Below are positions 39,556 through 49,960 of a stretch of 64,000 nucleotides of DNA, piece by piece (positions within the stretch are counted from its first letter, which is position 1; each line of letters starts with the position of its first letter). The position numbers were made by a program, and so were the translations under genes. The notes below the pieces were generated by a model. It ran no database searches. It was not told the origin of the DNA and worked only from the letters and a program-made list of their open reading frames with translations. Where the stretch lies: the NCBI RefSeq assembly GCF_016613535.2, contig NZ_CP071518.1:496001-560000 (forward strand). The letters run 5' to 3'. This DNA comes from Lysobacter solisilvae. Lineage in GTDB: Bacteria > Pseudomonadota > Gammaproteobacteria > Xanthomonadales > Xanthomonadaceae.

Positions 39556-39686
39556 GGACTGGACACCGGAGGTTGAGGCTGGGGAACCAAGCATTATACC
39601 GCGCCGCGCCGCCAGTTGGGCCGCAAGGCCGCTGCCATGCGCCACGCCGCGCTTGGGCGATGAACCACGGGGAACAGGGGGCCCGG

Positions 39687-40127
39687 CTAGGCCTTCAGGA
39701 GGAAGGTCACCGGCCCGTCATTCACCAGGCTGACGACCATATGGGCACCGAAGCGCCCCGTTTCCACCCCTCCGGCGTGCTTTTGCCGGCACGTTCGCAC
39801 CAGATGGTTGAACACCGGTTCAGCCAGTTCCGGCGCGGCGGCGGTGGAAAACCCGGGACGCATGCCGCTGCGGGTGTCGGCGGCCAGGGTGAACTGGCTG
39901 ACCAGCAGCAGCCCGCCGCCGGTGTCCGCCAGCGCCAGGTTCATCCGCCCCTGCGGGTCGTGGAAGACGCGATACCCGAGCAGGCGCTGGGCCATCCGCG
40001 CCACCTGGGCATCGCCGTCCCCCGGCTCGACGCCGACCAGGGCCAGCAGGCCTGGCCCGATCGCGCCGACCGTTTCGTCGCCCACCACCACGGATGCCTG
40101 GGTGACGCGCTGGATCAGGGCGAGCAT
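39687..40127 (-). CDS. dtd: D-aminoacyl-tRNA deacylase
   Basis: The 146-residue enzyme hydrolyses D-amino acids from mischarged tRNA. Signatures are [33 protein letters not shown] (SQFTL motif) and the cross-dimer Gly-cisPro-like motif region NDGPVTFLL. Its start is 104 bases from the divergent acyltransferase gene. Confidence 0.95.
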   Translation of the reverse strand: MLALIQRVTQASVVVGDETVGAIGPGLLALVGVEPGDGDAQVARMAQRLLGYRVFHDPQGRMNLALADTGGGLLLVSQFTLAADTRSGMRPGFSTAAAPELAEPVFNHLVRTCRQKHAGGVETGRFGAHMVVSLVNDGPVTFLLKA

Positions 40128-40231
40128 GGAAGTCCACCGGTCGAAAGGCTGGCCAGATTACGGCCTGCGGGGCATGGGGCGAAGCCGCGACAGACGCCGG
40201 GACGACGGGGACGCGCCGCTACACTTCCGCG

Positions 40232-41158
40232 ATGACCGATCTCGCCGCGCGACTGCTCCACCTGTTCGCCACCGCCCTCGCCCGCCTGCCCTGGCGCTGG
40301 CTGATGCGCCTGGGCGACGGGCTGGCGGCGTGGATGCTGCGGCGGAACACGCGCGAATCACGGGTGGTGCGCCGGAACCTGGAACTCACCCAGCCGCAGT
40401 TGCCGGCCGCGGCACGCGACGACCTGCACCAGCGGATCGTGCGCACCACGGCGCGGCAGGCACTGGAGACGCTGCGGATGTGGACGCGCCCGCACGCCGA
40501 AAATCTGGGCCTGATCCGGCAGTCGCACGGGGTGGATCTGTTCGATGCCGCCATCGCGGCGGGCCGCGGCGTGATCGTGGCGGCGCCGCATTACGGCAAC
40601 TGGGAACTGCTCAACCAGTGGCTGGCCGCGCACACGCCGCTGGCGATCCTGTACGCGCCGCCCGAATCGGCGGTGGGCGACGCCTTCCTGCGGCTGGTGC
40701 GCGCGGATGACGCCCAGGCCGCGCGGGTGACCCAGGTGCGCGCCGAGGGTCCGGGGGTGCGCCAGTTGTTCAAACTGCTGAAGGACGGCGGCGTGGTCGG
40801 CATCCTGCCCGACCAGCAGCCCAAGCAGGGCGACGGCGAATTCGCGCCGTTCTTCGGCGTCCCCGCGCTCACCATGACGCTGCTGGGTCGCCTGGCCCAC
40901 CGCACCGGCGCCGCGGTGGTGTTCGCGTGGTGCGAGCGGATCGACGCGCACGACGACGGTCCCGGCTTCGCCCTCCACATCGAGGCCGCGCCGCCTGCCG
41001 TGGCCGACGCGGATCCCGTAGTCGCGGTCGCCGCGCTGAACCAGACCGTCGAACGCATCGCCCGCCGCGACCCGTCCCAGTACCAGTGGACGTACAAGCG
41101 CTACACGCTGCAACCTTCGGGCAACTGGGACGACAATCCGTACAAGGGAATCCGCTGA
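40232..41158 (+). CDS. Lipid A lauroyl/myristoyl acyltransferase (LpxL/HtrB family)
   Basis: The 308-residue protein has an N-terminal hydrophobic helix and the acyltransferase motif H-Y-G-N-W-E (His120, Glu125). GILPDQQPKQGDGEFAPFFG follows, then the terminal QYQWTYKRY block. The family adds secondary acyl chains to Kdo-lipid IVA at the inner membrane. Which position it acylates cannot be told. Confidence 0.9.
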   Translation: MTDLAARLLHLFATALARLPWRWLMRLGDGLAAWMLRRNTRESRVVRRNLELTQPQLPAAARDDLHQRIVRTTARQALETLRMWTRPHAENLGLIRQSHGVDLFDAAIAAGRGVIVAAPHYGNWELLNQWLAAHTPLAILYAPPESAVGDAFLRLVRADDAQAARVTQVRAEGPGVRQLFKLLKDGGVVGILPDQQPKQGDGEFAPFFGVPALTMTLLGRLAHRTGAAVVFAWCERIDAHDDGPGFALHIEAAPPAVADADPVVAVAALNQTVERIARRDPSQYQWTYKRYTLQPSGNWDDNPYKGIR

Positions 41159-41160
41159 AA

Positions 41161-41660
41161 TGAACGAACCGCCCGTCCTCCCGGCCTACGCGCCCGCCAC
41201 GGGCTGGCAGGCGCTGCCTGCGCGCGCGCGCCTGCTCTTCATCCTCTCGCGCGTGCTGCCCGCTACGGTTCCCGCGATGGTGCTGGGAAGCGTCGCGTTC
41301 GGGCTGGCGGACCTGTCCCGCGTGGCCGGCGGCGCACTCGGCCTGGGCCTGGGCGTGGCGCTCGGCGCCTGGCTGGGTTCGCGCCAGTTCCGCCACGTGG
41401 CCTGGTTGCTGGACGAAGACGGCCTGGCGATCCGGCGGGGCCGGATGTGGCAGCGCGAAACCCGCGTGCCCGCCAACCGCGTGCAGCACCTGGACCTCAA
41501 TCGCGGGCCCTGGCAGCGCCGCCGGAACCTGGCGACGCTGGTCATCCACACGGCCGGGACCCGCCACAGCTCGGTGACGGTGCCGCACCTGGACGCGGAC
41601 GACGCACAGCGCCTGCGCGACCTGCTCGGCCGCCAGATCGATCGCGACGATGACGCCTGA
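41161..41660 (+). CDS. Bacterial PH-domain membrane protein (YdbS-like)
   Basis: The 166-residue protein has two hydrophobic helices (about 37-80) followed by a bPH2 domain (LDEDGLAIRRGRMWQRETRVPANRVQHLDLNRGPWQRR). It overlaps the next gene by eleven bases. YdbS/YdbT pairs are membrane proteins of unclear envelope function. Confidence 0.85.
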
Positions 41661-43176
41661 GTCCGCCGGCACGCCGGCGTCGATGCCGGAAGCGACCGCG
41701 GCGGACGCCGAACGTCGCCTGCATCCGATGTCATGGCTGTTCGTGCTGCTGCAGCAGCTCAAGCAGTTCATCCTGCCCCTGGTCGCGGCGTTCTTCTTCG
41801 GTGGCGACCGCAACGAACTGTGGCCGCTGATCGGCGTGGGCGTGCTCGCGCTGATGGCCGTCTGGCGCTATTTCACCTACCGCTACGGCATCGCCGGGGA
41901 CGCCCTGGTCGTGCGCAGCGGATTGCTGGAACGCAGCCTGCGGGTGATCCCGTTCGCCCGCATCCACAACGTGGCCCTCGAGCAATCCCTGCTGCATCGC
42001 GTGTTCGGCGTGGCCGAAGTGCGCCTGGAGTCGGCGGGCGGCAAGAAGCCCGAAGCCGAAATGCGCGTGCTCAAGATGGCCGACGCGCTGGCGCTGGAAG
42101 CGCTGGTGCGGCGGCGCGGAAGCATCGTCGCCTCGCCCGCCGATGCCACGTCCGAACAGGCGCCGACCCTGTTGCTGGCGCTGCCGCCCGGCGAGGTACT
42201 GCGCGTCGGGCTGGTGTCCAACCGCGGCCTGATCGTGGTGGGCGCCGCGATCGGCGGCCTGTCGCAGTTCCGGCCACGCCTGCTGCCCAACCTGGTCGAG
42301 CAATGGGGCCAGTCGTTCGTCATCCGCGTGTCCGACAGCGGCGTGGAGACCGCCGCGCCGAGCCTGGCGCTGTACGCCATCGCGGGCGTCAGCCTGGTGG
42401 CGCTGGCCGTACTGGCGCTGCGCGTGTTCTCCGTCCTGCTCGCGCTGCTGCAGTACCACGGATTCCGACTGACCGAACACGCGCGCCGGCTCACTGTCGA
42501 GCGCGGCCTGCTGGCGCGCTGGCGCACCAGCGCTTCGCGTGGCCGCATCCAGGCGTGGACACTGCGCGAGGGCATGCTCCATCGGCTGCTCGGGCGCCGC
42601 AGCCTGGAGGTCGACACGGCGGTCGCCGAACAGCAGAACCAGCAGCGGGCACTGCGCGAGCTGGCGCCGATCGGGACGCCGGCGCAATGCGAGGCCCTCA
42701 TCCTGCACGTGCTCCCGCGGAGCGGCTGGACCCGGCTGGAGTGGGATCCAGTGCCAATGCGGCACTGGTGGCGGTTGTGGATCGTCGGCCTTCCCTTCGT
42801 CGGGCTCGCCGCCGCGGCATTGACCTGGCAGTTCGGCCCCGTCGGCCTGCTGGCCCTGTTGTGGCTGCCGTGGTCGGCCTACGCCGCGCGGCGGCACATG
42901 GCCTCGACCGCGCACGCCACCGGCGACCAGCTCGTTGCCGTACGCGAGGGCTGGTGGCATCGCACCTGGCGCTTTGCCGAACTCGACAAGCTGCAGGCAC
43001 TGGAGCTCAGCCGCGGTCCGCTGGACCGTCTGTGCGGGACGGCGACGCTGTGGCTGGACACCTCCGGCGCGGCGGCGCTGGCGCCGCCCCTGCGGCTGCG
43101 CTTCCTGGCGCACGAGCAGGCGCAGGCCCTGCACGCCCGGCTGGCGCGCACGCTGGCCCGACGTCCGCTGCGTTGA
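41650..43176 (+). CDS. PH-domain membrane protein (YdbT-like)
   Basis: A 508-residue membrane protein with three bPH2 repeats: about 80-150 (GDALVVRSGLLERSLRVIPF), 275-345 (FRLTEHARRLTVERGLLARW) and 420-490 (DQLVAVREGWWHRTWRFAELD). Each is preceded by paired helices. It is coupled to the YdbS-like gene and follows the lipid A acyltransferase, consistent with an envelope role. Confidence 0.85.
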   Translation: MTPESAGTPASMPEATAADAERRLHPMSWLFVLLQQLKQFILPLVAAFFFGGDRNELWPLIGVGVLALMAVWRYFTYRYGIAGDALVVRSGLLERSLRVIPFARIHNVALEQSLLHRVFGVAEVRLESAGGKKPEAEMRVLKMADALALEALVRRRGSIVASPADATSEQAPTLLLALPPGEVLRVGLVSNRGLIVVGAAIGGLSQFRPRLLPNLVEQWGQSFVIRVSDSGVETAAPSLALYAIAGVSLVALAVLALRVFSVLLALLQYHGFRLTEHARRLTVERGLLARWRTSASRGRIQAWTLREGMLHRLLGRRSLEVDTAVAEQQNQQRALRELAPIGTPAQCEALILHVLPRSGWTRLEWDPVPMRHWWRLWIVGLPFVGLAAAALTWQFGPVGLLALLWLPWSAYAARRHMASTAHATGDQLVAVREGWWHRTWRFAELDKLQALELSRGPLDRLCGTATLWLDTSGAAALAPPLRLRFLAHEQAQALHARLARTLARRPLR

Positions 43177-43197
43177 TGCCGTGGCGGGCGCGGGCGA

Positions 43198-44244
43198 TCA
43201 GGGACGCCAGTAGCCCAGCTCGCGGCGGATCTGCAGGGCGCGGAACTTCGCCATCCACGGCTTGCGGCCCACCTGGCCCAGGCGGCCGCTGAGGAAGGCT
43301 TCGGTGGCCGCCAGCACGCGATACGCCGAGTACCCGTCGCGCCACGGATGGATCTGGTCGGCGTAGCTGCGCAGCGCCTCGCGGATTGTCGCCGAAGGCG
43401 CGAAAGCACGTTCGAGCATCGCCGGCAGCTGCGCGGCGTCGTTGAAATCCAGCATGTGCGCCTTGGGCGCGCGGTTGCGGAAGGTCACCACCGGCTTGCG
43501 CTGCACGACGAATTCGGACACCACCGACGTGGTGTCGGCCAGCAGCACATCGGCCGCGCGCTGGGCGGCCACCAGCTGCTCGGTTTCGACGAAGGCCGCG
43601 TTGGGACCGGCAAGCGCGCGGTAGCGGTCGAACAGCTCCGGCGGGCACTTGGGATGCAGGGTCAGCAGCCAGTAGCGGTCGCCGCGTTCGACCTGGGCGC
43701 GGATGGCGTCGTACAGCTGCGGCGCCGCGCTCAGGCGCGGGGTGAAGGTCGAGGCGAACAGCACGACCTCGCGCCCCGCCGCCGGCGCGCGCAGCGCGGC
43801 TGCCTGGCCGTCGTCGTCGCGGAACAGGGGATCGAGCTTGGACCAGCCGGTTTCCACCACCTTGAAGTGCCGGTGACGCGCGGCCAGCGCCTTGAAGGGT
43901 GCAGTGGTCGCCGGACCCTGCGTGCAGTACAGGTCGAACAGGCCGCGCACCCGGAAATGGCCGCGCGCGTCCTCGCGCTTTTCCACGTTGAAGCCATGGA
44001 ACAGCTGCACCTTGGCGCCGCGGATGAAGGTCGGCACCCAGTTGGCGGCGCTGAAGACGGCATGCGGCCGGAACGCCACGGCCTCGCGCAGGCTCATCAT
44101 GCGGGCGCCTTCGATCAGGCCGTCCCGGGCGTTGTCCACCAGCAACGCTCCCACCGTGTGCCCCCTGGCTTGCAGCGCATCGGCCAGCGGTTGCAGGATG
44201 GGCAGCGCGTAGCGCTCGGTCGCGAACAACAGGTAATCCGCCAT
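43198..44244 (-). CDS. CDP-glycerol glycerophosphotransferase family protein
   Basis: From ATG 44244 (MADYLLFATERYALPILQPL) the protein has 348 residues. The CDP-glycerol transferase pattern includes QLFHGFNVEKR, GWSKLDPLF, LLTLHPKCPPELF, ADTTSVVSEF and KPVVTFRNR. The family transfers glycerol-phosphate or similar units to surface glycans. In this Gram-negative setting, next to an LPS-type GT2 enzyme, it may decorate the LPS core or O-chain; that is inference. Confidence 0.82.
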   Translation of the reverse strand: MADYLLFATERYALPILQPLADALQARGHTVGALLVDNARDGLIEGARMMSLREAVAFRPHAVFSAANWVPTFIRGAKVQLFHGFNVEKREDARGHFRVRGLFDLYCTQGPATTAPFKALAARHRHFKVVETGWSKLDPLFRDDDGQAAALRAPAAGREVVLFASTFTPRLSAAPQLYDAIRAQVERGDRYWLLTLHPKCPPELFDRYRALAGPNAAFVETEQLVAAQRAADVLLADTTSVVSEFVVQRKPVVTFRNRAPKAHMLDFNDAAQLPAMLERAFAPSATIREALRSYADQIHPWRDGYSAYRVLAATEAFLSGRLGQVGRKPWMAKFRALQIRRELGYWRP

Positions 44245-44317
44245 TACTGCTTCCCAAACTCCTGCCACGCAAGGCGCGTCCGGCGCACCGCAGACTGCCG
44301 CGGGGCCCGTTCACGGG

Positions 44318-45076
44318 TTGTCGGCGTGCATTATCACGTTCAACGAGGCCGACCGCATCGGCGACTGCCTGGCCTCGCTCGCGTTCTGCGACGAAGTCGT
44401 GGTGATCGACTCGCATTCCACCGACGCCACGCGACAGATCGCCGCCGCCGCGGGTGCGCGGGTGATCGAGCGCGCATTCGACGGGTTCCGCAGCCAGAAG
44501 GCTTTCGCCGTGGCCCAGGCGCAGCATGACTGGGTGTTGTGCCTGGACGCCGACGAACGGGTGAGCCCGGCGCTGCTTGAAGCCATCCGGGCCGAACAGG
44601 CCCGCGGGTTTCCCGAGGCGGCGGGGTACCGGTTCTCGCGCCTGTCGGAGTACTTCGGCAGGTTCCTGCGCCATGGCAACGCCTACCCCGACCGGGTGTT
44701 GCGGCTGTTCGACCGTCGCCGCGGCGGCTGGCGAGGCACGCGCGAGATCCACGAGGCCGCCAGCGTGGACGGCGTGGTGCGCACCCTGCCCGGCGACCTG
44801 ATCCATTACCCGTACCGCTCGCTCGAACAGCAGCTGTCCAAGACGCAGCGCTACGCGCGGATGATGGCCGAAGACGATTTCGCGCGCGGCAAGCGCGCGA
44901 CGCTGGCCATGCTGGTGCTGGCGCCGGCCTGGCGCTTCTGGCGCGGCTACGTGCTGCGGCTGGGGTTCCTGGATGGCTGGCACGGGCTGGTCTACGCCTA
45001 CGTGCGGGCCAACTACGTGCGGCAGAAGACCATCATGTTGTGGATGCTGCAGAACGGCCGGCCCGTGCAGGGCTGA
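44318..45076 (+). CDS. Family 2 glycosyltransferase (WaaE/KdtX-like)
   Basis: The 252-residue protein has ACIITFNEADRIGDCLASL, VVIDSHSTDATRQIA and WVLCLDADERVSP (DxD). The C-terminus has the WaaE-type YPYRSLEQQLSKTQRYARMM and a terminal membrane-associated segment. It likely adds a hexose to the LPS inner core. The best start is TTG 44318, since no upstream ATG/GTG lies in frame before the divergent gene. Confidence 0.85.
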   Translation: MSACIITFNEADRIGDCLASLAFCDEVVVIDSHSTDATRQIAAAAGARVIERAFDGFRSQKAFAVAQAQHDWVLCLDADERVSPALLEAIRAEQARGFPEAAGYRFSRLSEYFGRFLRHGNAYPDRVLRLFDRRRGGWRGTREIHEAASVDGVVRTLPGDLIHYPYRSLEQQLSKTQRYARMMAEDDFARGKRATLAMLVLAPAWRFWRGYVLRLGFLDGWHGLVYAYVRANYVRQKTIMLWMLQNGRPVQG

Positions 45077-45106
45077 CGCGCCGGCGCCGCGGGCCGATCG
45101 CGCCCG

Positions 45107-46804
45107 TCAGTTGGCGTCGGTACCCTGGTCCAGCGCGCCGCCCGACGGCACGCAGCCGGCAATCACCGCAGTGGCCGGCACCAGCCACCAGAGTCGGCGA
45201 TTGGAGCGCCCCGCGACCATGGCCTTGTCGCGGTCGATGCAGTCCGACAATGCCGGATCCTGTACCAGCAGCCAGCGGCGCTCGGGCGCCAGCCGCTGCC
45301 AGGCCATGCCGCGTTTGAGCTGCTCGCCCCACGGGACGACGAAACCGAAGGTCGTGGTCGGCCGCGGCGACATCAGCAGGTTCTGCTCCTTCCACGCGAC
45401 CAGGCCCAGTTCGTTGCGTGGCCCGAGCGTGCGGTCGACACGCGCCATCAGGTCGCGTGCCGAACTGGACGGATTGAGCAACGCATAGCCGACCAGTCCG
45501 TAGAGCACCCAGGCCGAGGCCAGCGTGCCCAGCAGCGCGTGGATCGGCTGGCGCCGGCCGAACAGCAGCAGGCTGCCCGCTCCGCAACCCGCGATGGCCA
45601 GCAGGAGCCACGCAAAGGGCGCGGCATTGCCGAAGCCGCGCTCCTCCACCAGCGTGCGTTCGAAGCCTGGATTGCCCAATACCATCGCCAGGCCCGCCCC
45701 CAGGGCGAGCAGCGTCAGCGCAGCGGCGAAAGCCAGCGCAAGCCGTCGCGGCCAGCGCATGCGTACGATGCCAGGCAGCAGCGGCGCCAGCGCCAGGCAG
45801 GCCATCGGCAGCGCGGGCAGGATGTAGACATCGCGCTTGCCGGCCGGGATAGAGAAAAACAGGACGATCAGCGCCCACCACGCCAGCGGCAGCAGGTAGC
45901 GCGCATCGCGGCGCTGCAACCTGCGTTTCCAGGCAGGCAGCGCCCATGGCAACGCCAGCATGGGCGGCAGCCACATGCTCAGCATCACGCCGAGGTGGTA
46001 CCACGCGGGCTGGTGATGGTCCCAGGATTTCGCGTACCGCCCCGCGGTCTGGCGGAACAGGATGTCGTCCATGTAGGCCCGGTAGGCGGGATCGGCATGG
46101 CCCAGCGCCGCGGTCACCATCGGCACCAGCCACAGGCAGGCAGCCAGCACCAGCACGACCGGGCCGAGAAGCGCGCGCCAGTCGCGCAGGTGCAGGCCCG
46201 CGCGCGGCCAGTCGCGCCACACGGCGAAAGCCGCCGGCACGCACATCATCAGCGCCAGCGCGCCTACGCCCTTGGTGATCGTGCCGATGCCCGCCGCGAA
46301 CCAGCCCAGCGCCCACATCTTCCAGTCGGGGCCGCGCAGCAGGTGGCGCAGCAGGCCATAGTTCGCCAGCGTCACCCAGAACAGCAGCACCGGATCGATC
46401 TGTGCCTTCTTCGCCTGGTAGGTGAAGTGCAGCGTGAACAGCAGGGCATAGCCGGCATACAGGCCCACGCGGCGGGTCCACAGGCGGCGGCCCAGGTCCA
46501 CCACGCACCACAACGTGCCCAGCGCCGCCAGCAGCGAAGGCAGCAGGAACGCGACCCGCCAGTTGTGGAAGATGGTGTAGGCGCCGGCCTGCAGCCACAT
46601 GAAGGTCGGCGGCTTGTCGGAGTACAGCTCGGTGCCGCGATGCGGGAACAGCCAGTCGCCGCTCTCGACCATGTGCTTGGCGACGAGCGCGAAGCGTGGT
46701 TCGTCGGCGGGCCAGGGGTCGCGCAGGCCCAGCCCCGCCCCTAGCACCATCACCGCCAGGATCCAGAACAACCAGGTTTCGCGGGAAGCTGTCGTCTTGA
46801 GCAT
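45107..46804 (-). CDS. ArnT/PMT-like glycosyltransferase family 39/83 membrane protein
   Basis: The 565-residue polytopic membrane protein has the ArnT-type first periplasmic loop DPWPADEPRFALVAKHMVESG, then HRGTELYSDKPPTFMWLQAG and about eleven helices. Such enzymes transfer sugars from polyprenyl phosphates to lipid A or proteins. The sugar donor is unknown. ATG 46804 is chosen; an in-frame ATG seven codons upstream is possible. Confidence 0.88.
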   Translation of the reverse strand: MLKTTASRETWLFWILAVMVLGAGLGLRDPWPADEPRFALVAKHMVESGDWLFPHRGTELYSDKPPTFMWLQAGAYTIFHNWRVAFLLPSLLAALGTLWCVVDLGRRLWTRRVGLYAGYALLFTLHFTYQAKKAQIDPVLLFWVTLANYGLLRHLLRGPDWKMWALGWFAAGIGTITKGVGALALMMCVPAAFAVWRDWPRAGLHLRDWRALLGPVVLVLAACLWLVPMVTAALGHADPAYRAYMDDILFRQTAGRYAKSWDHHQPAWYHLGVMLSMWLPPMLALPWALPAWKRRLQRRDARYLLPLAWWALIVLFFSIPAGKRDVYILPALPMACLALAPLLPGIVRMRWPRRLALAFAAALTLLALGAGLAMVLGNPGFERTLVEERGFGNAAPFAWLLLAIAGCGAGSLLLFGRRQPIHALLGTLASAWVLYGLVGYALLNPSSSARDLMARVDRTLGPRNELGLVAWKEQNLLMSPRPTTTFGFVVPWGEQLKRGMAWQRLAPERRWLLVQDPALSDCIDRDKAMVAGRSNRRLWWLVPATAVIAGCVPSGGALDQGTDAN

Positions 46805-46856
46805 CCGCGCATGATACGGCGGCATGCGCGGGGCCTGAACCGGCCGTGCCCGGCGA

Positions 46857-48170
46857 TCAGTTCCTGCGCAGGCGGGCGTAGAAGAAACCGTCGCCGCCGC
46901 CATCGCCCGGCAGGCGCTGGCGGCCCTGGCCGGTGAGGCGGCCAAAGGCTTCGTGCAGCGGCTGCGGCTGCGCGTCGGGCGTGCGGGCCAGGAAGGCCTC
47001 GATCTGCGCCTGGTTTTCCGCCTTGAGGATCGAACACGTCGCATACAACAGCACGCCGCCCCGCGCCAGCGTGGTCCACAGCGCGTCGAGCAGCGCCGCC
47101 TGCGTGTGCAGCAGGGGCGCCAGATCCGATTCGCGCCGGTGCAGCAGGACGTCGGGTTGGCGCCTGACGATGCCACTGGCCGAGCACGGAGCATCCAGCA
47201 GCACGGTGTCGAAGGGTTCGCCGTCCCACCAGGCAGGCAGGTCCAGCGCATCGGCGGCGCGCAGGCTGGCGCGGCCTTCCAGTTGCAGGCGCGCCAGCGT
47301 CTCGCGGACGCGCTCCAGTCGCGCCGCGTCGACATCGAGCGCGGTCAGGCGCAGGGAAGGCTCGCGTTCGAGCAGGTGAGCGCTCTTGCCACCGGGCGCG
47401 GCGCAGGCATCGAGCACGCGCGCGCCTGGCGCCGGCGCCAGGGCGGCGGCCACGCATTGGGCGGAGATGTCCTGCACGGAAACGGTGCCCTGCGCGAACC
47501 CCGGCAGCGATGTCACCGCCAGGCTGTCCTCCAGCCGCAGCGCGTCGGGCGCCAGGATGTCGTCCGCCGCCTGCGGCAGCGACGCCGCCAGGCCTGCATC
47601 GTGCAGTGCGTGCAGGTAGTCCGCGCGCGTCTGGCGCAGGCGGTTGTTGCGCAGCCACAGCGGAGGTGGCATGGCGCTGTGCGTGTAGATGCCGTCCAGG
47701 TCCGCCGGCCAGTCGCGGGCCAGGTGCGTGCGCAGCCACTGCGGCCATTGCGCGGACAAGTCGGATGCGGGCAGCCCTTCGCGCTGGGCGCGCCGAAGCA
47801 GCGCATTGACCAGGCCGGCCTGGTGGGCGCGGCCGATCCCGCGTGCCGCGTCGACCGTGGCGGCGACCGCGGCGTGCGCAGGCAGCGCCAGTGCGACCAG
47901 CTGCGCGAGGCCTACGTGGAGCAGCGCCCGCAGTTCGTCGTCGCGCCGCGGCAGCGGACGCGGGATCCACTGCGCGAGTGCCGCGTTGAAGGCTGCATGC
48001 TGGCGCAGCGCGGCGAAACAGATCGCCTCCACCAGCGCGCGGTCGCGCGGATCGGACAACGCCGGCAGCGCGGCCGCCAGTTCGGCCTTCAGCGAGCGTC
48101 CGCGGTGGAGCACGGCGTCCAGCACGCGGGTGGCGGTGACGCGGGCCTGGGAACCGGGGGACTGCTTCAT
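46857..48170 (-). CDS. rsmB: 16S rRNA m5C967 methyltransferase RsmB
   Basis: An N-terminal NusB-like RNA-binding domain ([28 protein letters not shown]) precedes a SAM Rossmann domain: [31 protein letters not shown] and the catalytic-Cys motif LLYATCSI. 437 residues from ATG 48170. It ends the def-fmt-rsmB cluster. Confidence 0.95.
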   Translation of the reverse strand: MKQSPGSQARVTATRVLDAVLHRGRSLKAELAAALPALSDPRDRALVEAICFAALRQHAAFNAALAQWIPRPLPRRDDELRALLHVGLAQLVALALPAHAAVAATVDAARGIGRAHQAGLVNALLRRAQREGLPASDLSAQWPQWLRTHLARDWPADLDGIYTHSAMPPPLWLRNNRLRQTRADYLHALHDAGLAASLPQAADDILAPDALRLEDSLAVTSLPGFAQGTVSVQDISAQCVAAALAPAPGARVLDACAAPGGKSAHLLEREPSLRLTALDVDAARLERVRETLARLQLEGRASLRAADALDLPAWWDGEPFDTVLLDAPCSASGIVRRQPDVLLHRRESDLAPLLHTQAALLDALWTTLARGGVLLYATCSILKAENQAQIEAFLARTPDAQPQPLHEAFGRLTGQGRQRLPGDGGGDGFFYARLRRN

Positions 48171-48240
48171 GGTGGCCTCGTGCGTGCGCCGCCCGCGGCG
48201 TGCATCGGAATCGATCGGGATTCGGGTCGTGGCAATGCGG

Positions 48241-49158
48241 TCAGCGCGCCAGGTCGCGTCCCGCGTTGAGGTAGTCGGCGGCGGTGATCGCCTTGCCACC
48301 GTCGCGCTGCAGGACCCGGATGCGCAGCACGCCCTGGCCACAGGCTACGTCCAGGCCCTCGCGTCCGGCGCGAAGCAGGGTTCCGGCGGGCATGCCGTGC
48401 GCCTCGTCCAGTGCGGCCGCGCCGTGGATCCGCAGGCGCTCGCCGGCGACCTGCGCCTCGGCCATCGGCCAGGGATTGAAGGCACGCACGGTATCGGCCA
48501 GCACCTGGGCCGGCTGCGAGAAGTCGAGCCGGGCTTCGGCCTTGTCCAGCTTGTGGGCGTAGGTCACGCCAACCTCCGGCTGCGCGCGCGGCGCCGGCCG
48601 GATGCCGGCGCGCAGCAGGCCCAGCCCGTCCGAAAGCACCTGTGCACCCAGTGCGGCCAGGCGATCGTGCAGTTGGCCGCCGGTGTCCTGCGCCCCGATC
48701 TCCAGCGACTGCGACAACAGGACCGGGCCGGTATCCAGGCCCTTTTCCATCTGCATCAGGCACACCCCGCTCTCGCGGTCGCCGGCCTGGATGGCCCGCT
48801 GGATCGGCGCGGCGCCGCGCCAGCGTGGCAGCAGCGAAGCGTGCACGTTCCAGCAGCCGAAGGTCGGGATGTCGAGCACCGACTGCGGCAGGATCAGGCC
48901 GTAGGCGACCACGATCATCAGGTCCGGCCGCAGCGCGCGCAGGGCCTGCTTCGAGACGACGCTGCGGAAGTTCTCGGGTTGCACCACCTCGATGCCGCGC
49001 AGCAGCGCTTCGCGCTTGACCGGCGACGGGGTCAGTTCGCGCCCGCGCCCGGCAGGCCGGTCGGGCTGGGTGTAGACGGCCACGACTTCGTTGCGCTGCG
49101 CGGCGGCGCGCAGGCTGGGGACGGCGAAGTCGGGCGTGCCGGCGAAGACGATTCTCAT
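48241..49158 (-). CDS. fmt: Methionyl-tRNA formyltransferase
   Basis: The 305-residue enzyme starts [16 protein letters not shown]. It has the formyl-folate site [20 protein letters not shown] and [17 protein letters not shown], then the C-terminal tRNA-binding barrel. Met4 of the longer frame is used as the start. It formylates initiator Met-tRNA before translation; def, immediately upstream, removes the formyl group later. Confidence 0.96.
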   Translation of the reverse strand: MRIVFAGTPDFAVPSLRAAAQRNEVVAVYTQPDRPAGRGRELTPSPVKREALLRGIEVVQPENFRSVVSKQALRALRPDLMIVVAYGLILPQSVLDIPTFGCWNVHASLLPRWRGAAPIQRAIQAGDRESGVCLMQMEKGLDTGPVLLSQSLEIGAQDTGGQLHDRLAALGAQVLSDGLGLLRAGIRPAPRAQPEVGVTYAHKLDKAEARLDFSQPAQVLADTVRAFNPWPMAEAQVAGERLRIHGAAALDEAHGMPAGTLLRAGREGLDVACGQGVLRIRVLQRDGGKAITAADYLNAGRDLAR

Positions 49159-49291
49159 GCGGGGCATCCGGGGAGCGGATCCGGCGACAGGCGCCAGAAC
49201 CCGCGTCGCGTGGGGAGCCGGCCCGATGCGGCCGGCGCGGGCGGGCGCGCCGGGGCGCCCGCTACGGTCTGCAATGCGTGGCGTGCGCCGA

Positions 49292-49813
49292 TTACGCCGC
49301 GTCGCCGGCCAGGCGGCGCTGCTTGGCGAGCTTCTTGCGGACCATCTCGCGCTTGAGGGGCGAGAGGTAGTCGACGAACAGCTTCCCGACGAGGTGGTCC
49401 ATCTCGTGCTGGATGCAGACCGCCAGCAGGCCGTCGGCGTGCATTTCGAAGGACTGGCCGTTCCGGTCGAGCGCCCGGACCGTGATCTCGTTGGACCGGG
49501 TCACGTCGGCGAAGATCCCAGGAACCGACAGGCAGCCTTCCTGGTAGACCTGGTCACCGTTGCGCGCGGTAATCTCGGGGTTGATGAACACCAGCGGCCG
49601 GCTTTTGTCTTCGCTGACGTCTATCACCATGAAGCGCTGGTGCACGTCCACCTGGCTCGCCGCCAGGCCGATGCCCGGGGCCTCGTACATGCTTTCGAAC
49701 ATGTCGTCGATGAGGCGCTGGAAATCCGGGGACGGGATCCGGACGGGGTCGACGGACGCGGCCTGGGTACGCAGCCGGGGATCGGGGAATTCGAGGATGG
49801 GAAGCAGGGCCAT
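49292..49813 (-). CDS. def: Peptide deformylase
   Basis: The 173-residue metalloenzyme has all three motifs: GIGLAASQ (47-54), QEGCLS (metal Cys94) and QHEMDH (His136, His140, Glu137). ATG 49813 gives the conserved [14 protein letters not shown] start. It removes N-formyl groups from nascent proteins. It is divergent from the LysM gene across 147 bases. Confidence 0.96.
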   Translation of the reverse strand: MALLPILEFPDPRLRTQAASVDPVRIPSPDFQRLIDDMFESMYEAPGIGLAASQVDVHQRFMVIDVSEDKSRPLVFINPEITARNGDQVYQEGCLSVPGIFADVTRSNEITVRALDRNGQSFEMHADGLLAVCIQHEMDHLVGKLFVDYLSPLKREMVRKKLAKQRRLAGDAA

Positions 49814-49960
49814 GGCATCAAAAATGGGGGCGACGGTCACAACGTCAATCACCGGTCCGATTGTAACCCCGCCGGAGCCGTGAAAGGCTTGCATCCGCGC
49901 GACTCTTCTGGGCTATAGTGCCCGGGCCTGTGGGGAAAACTGGCAAGGGGAATCAAGTAC

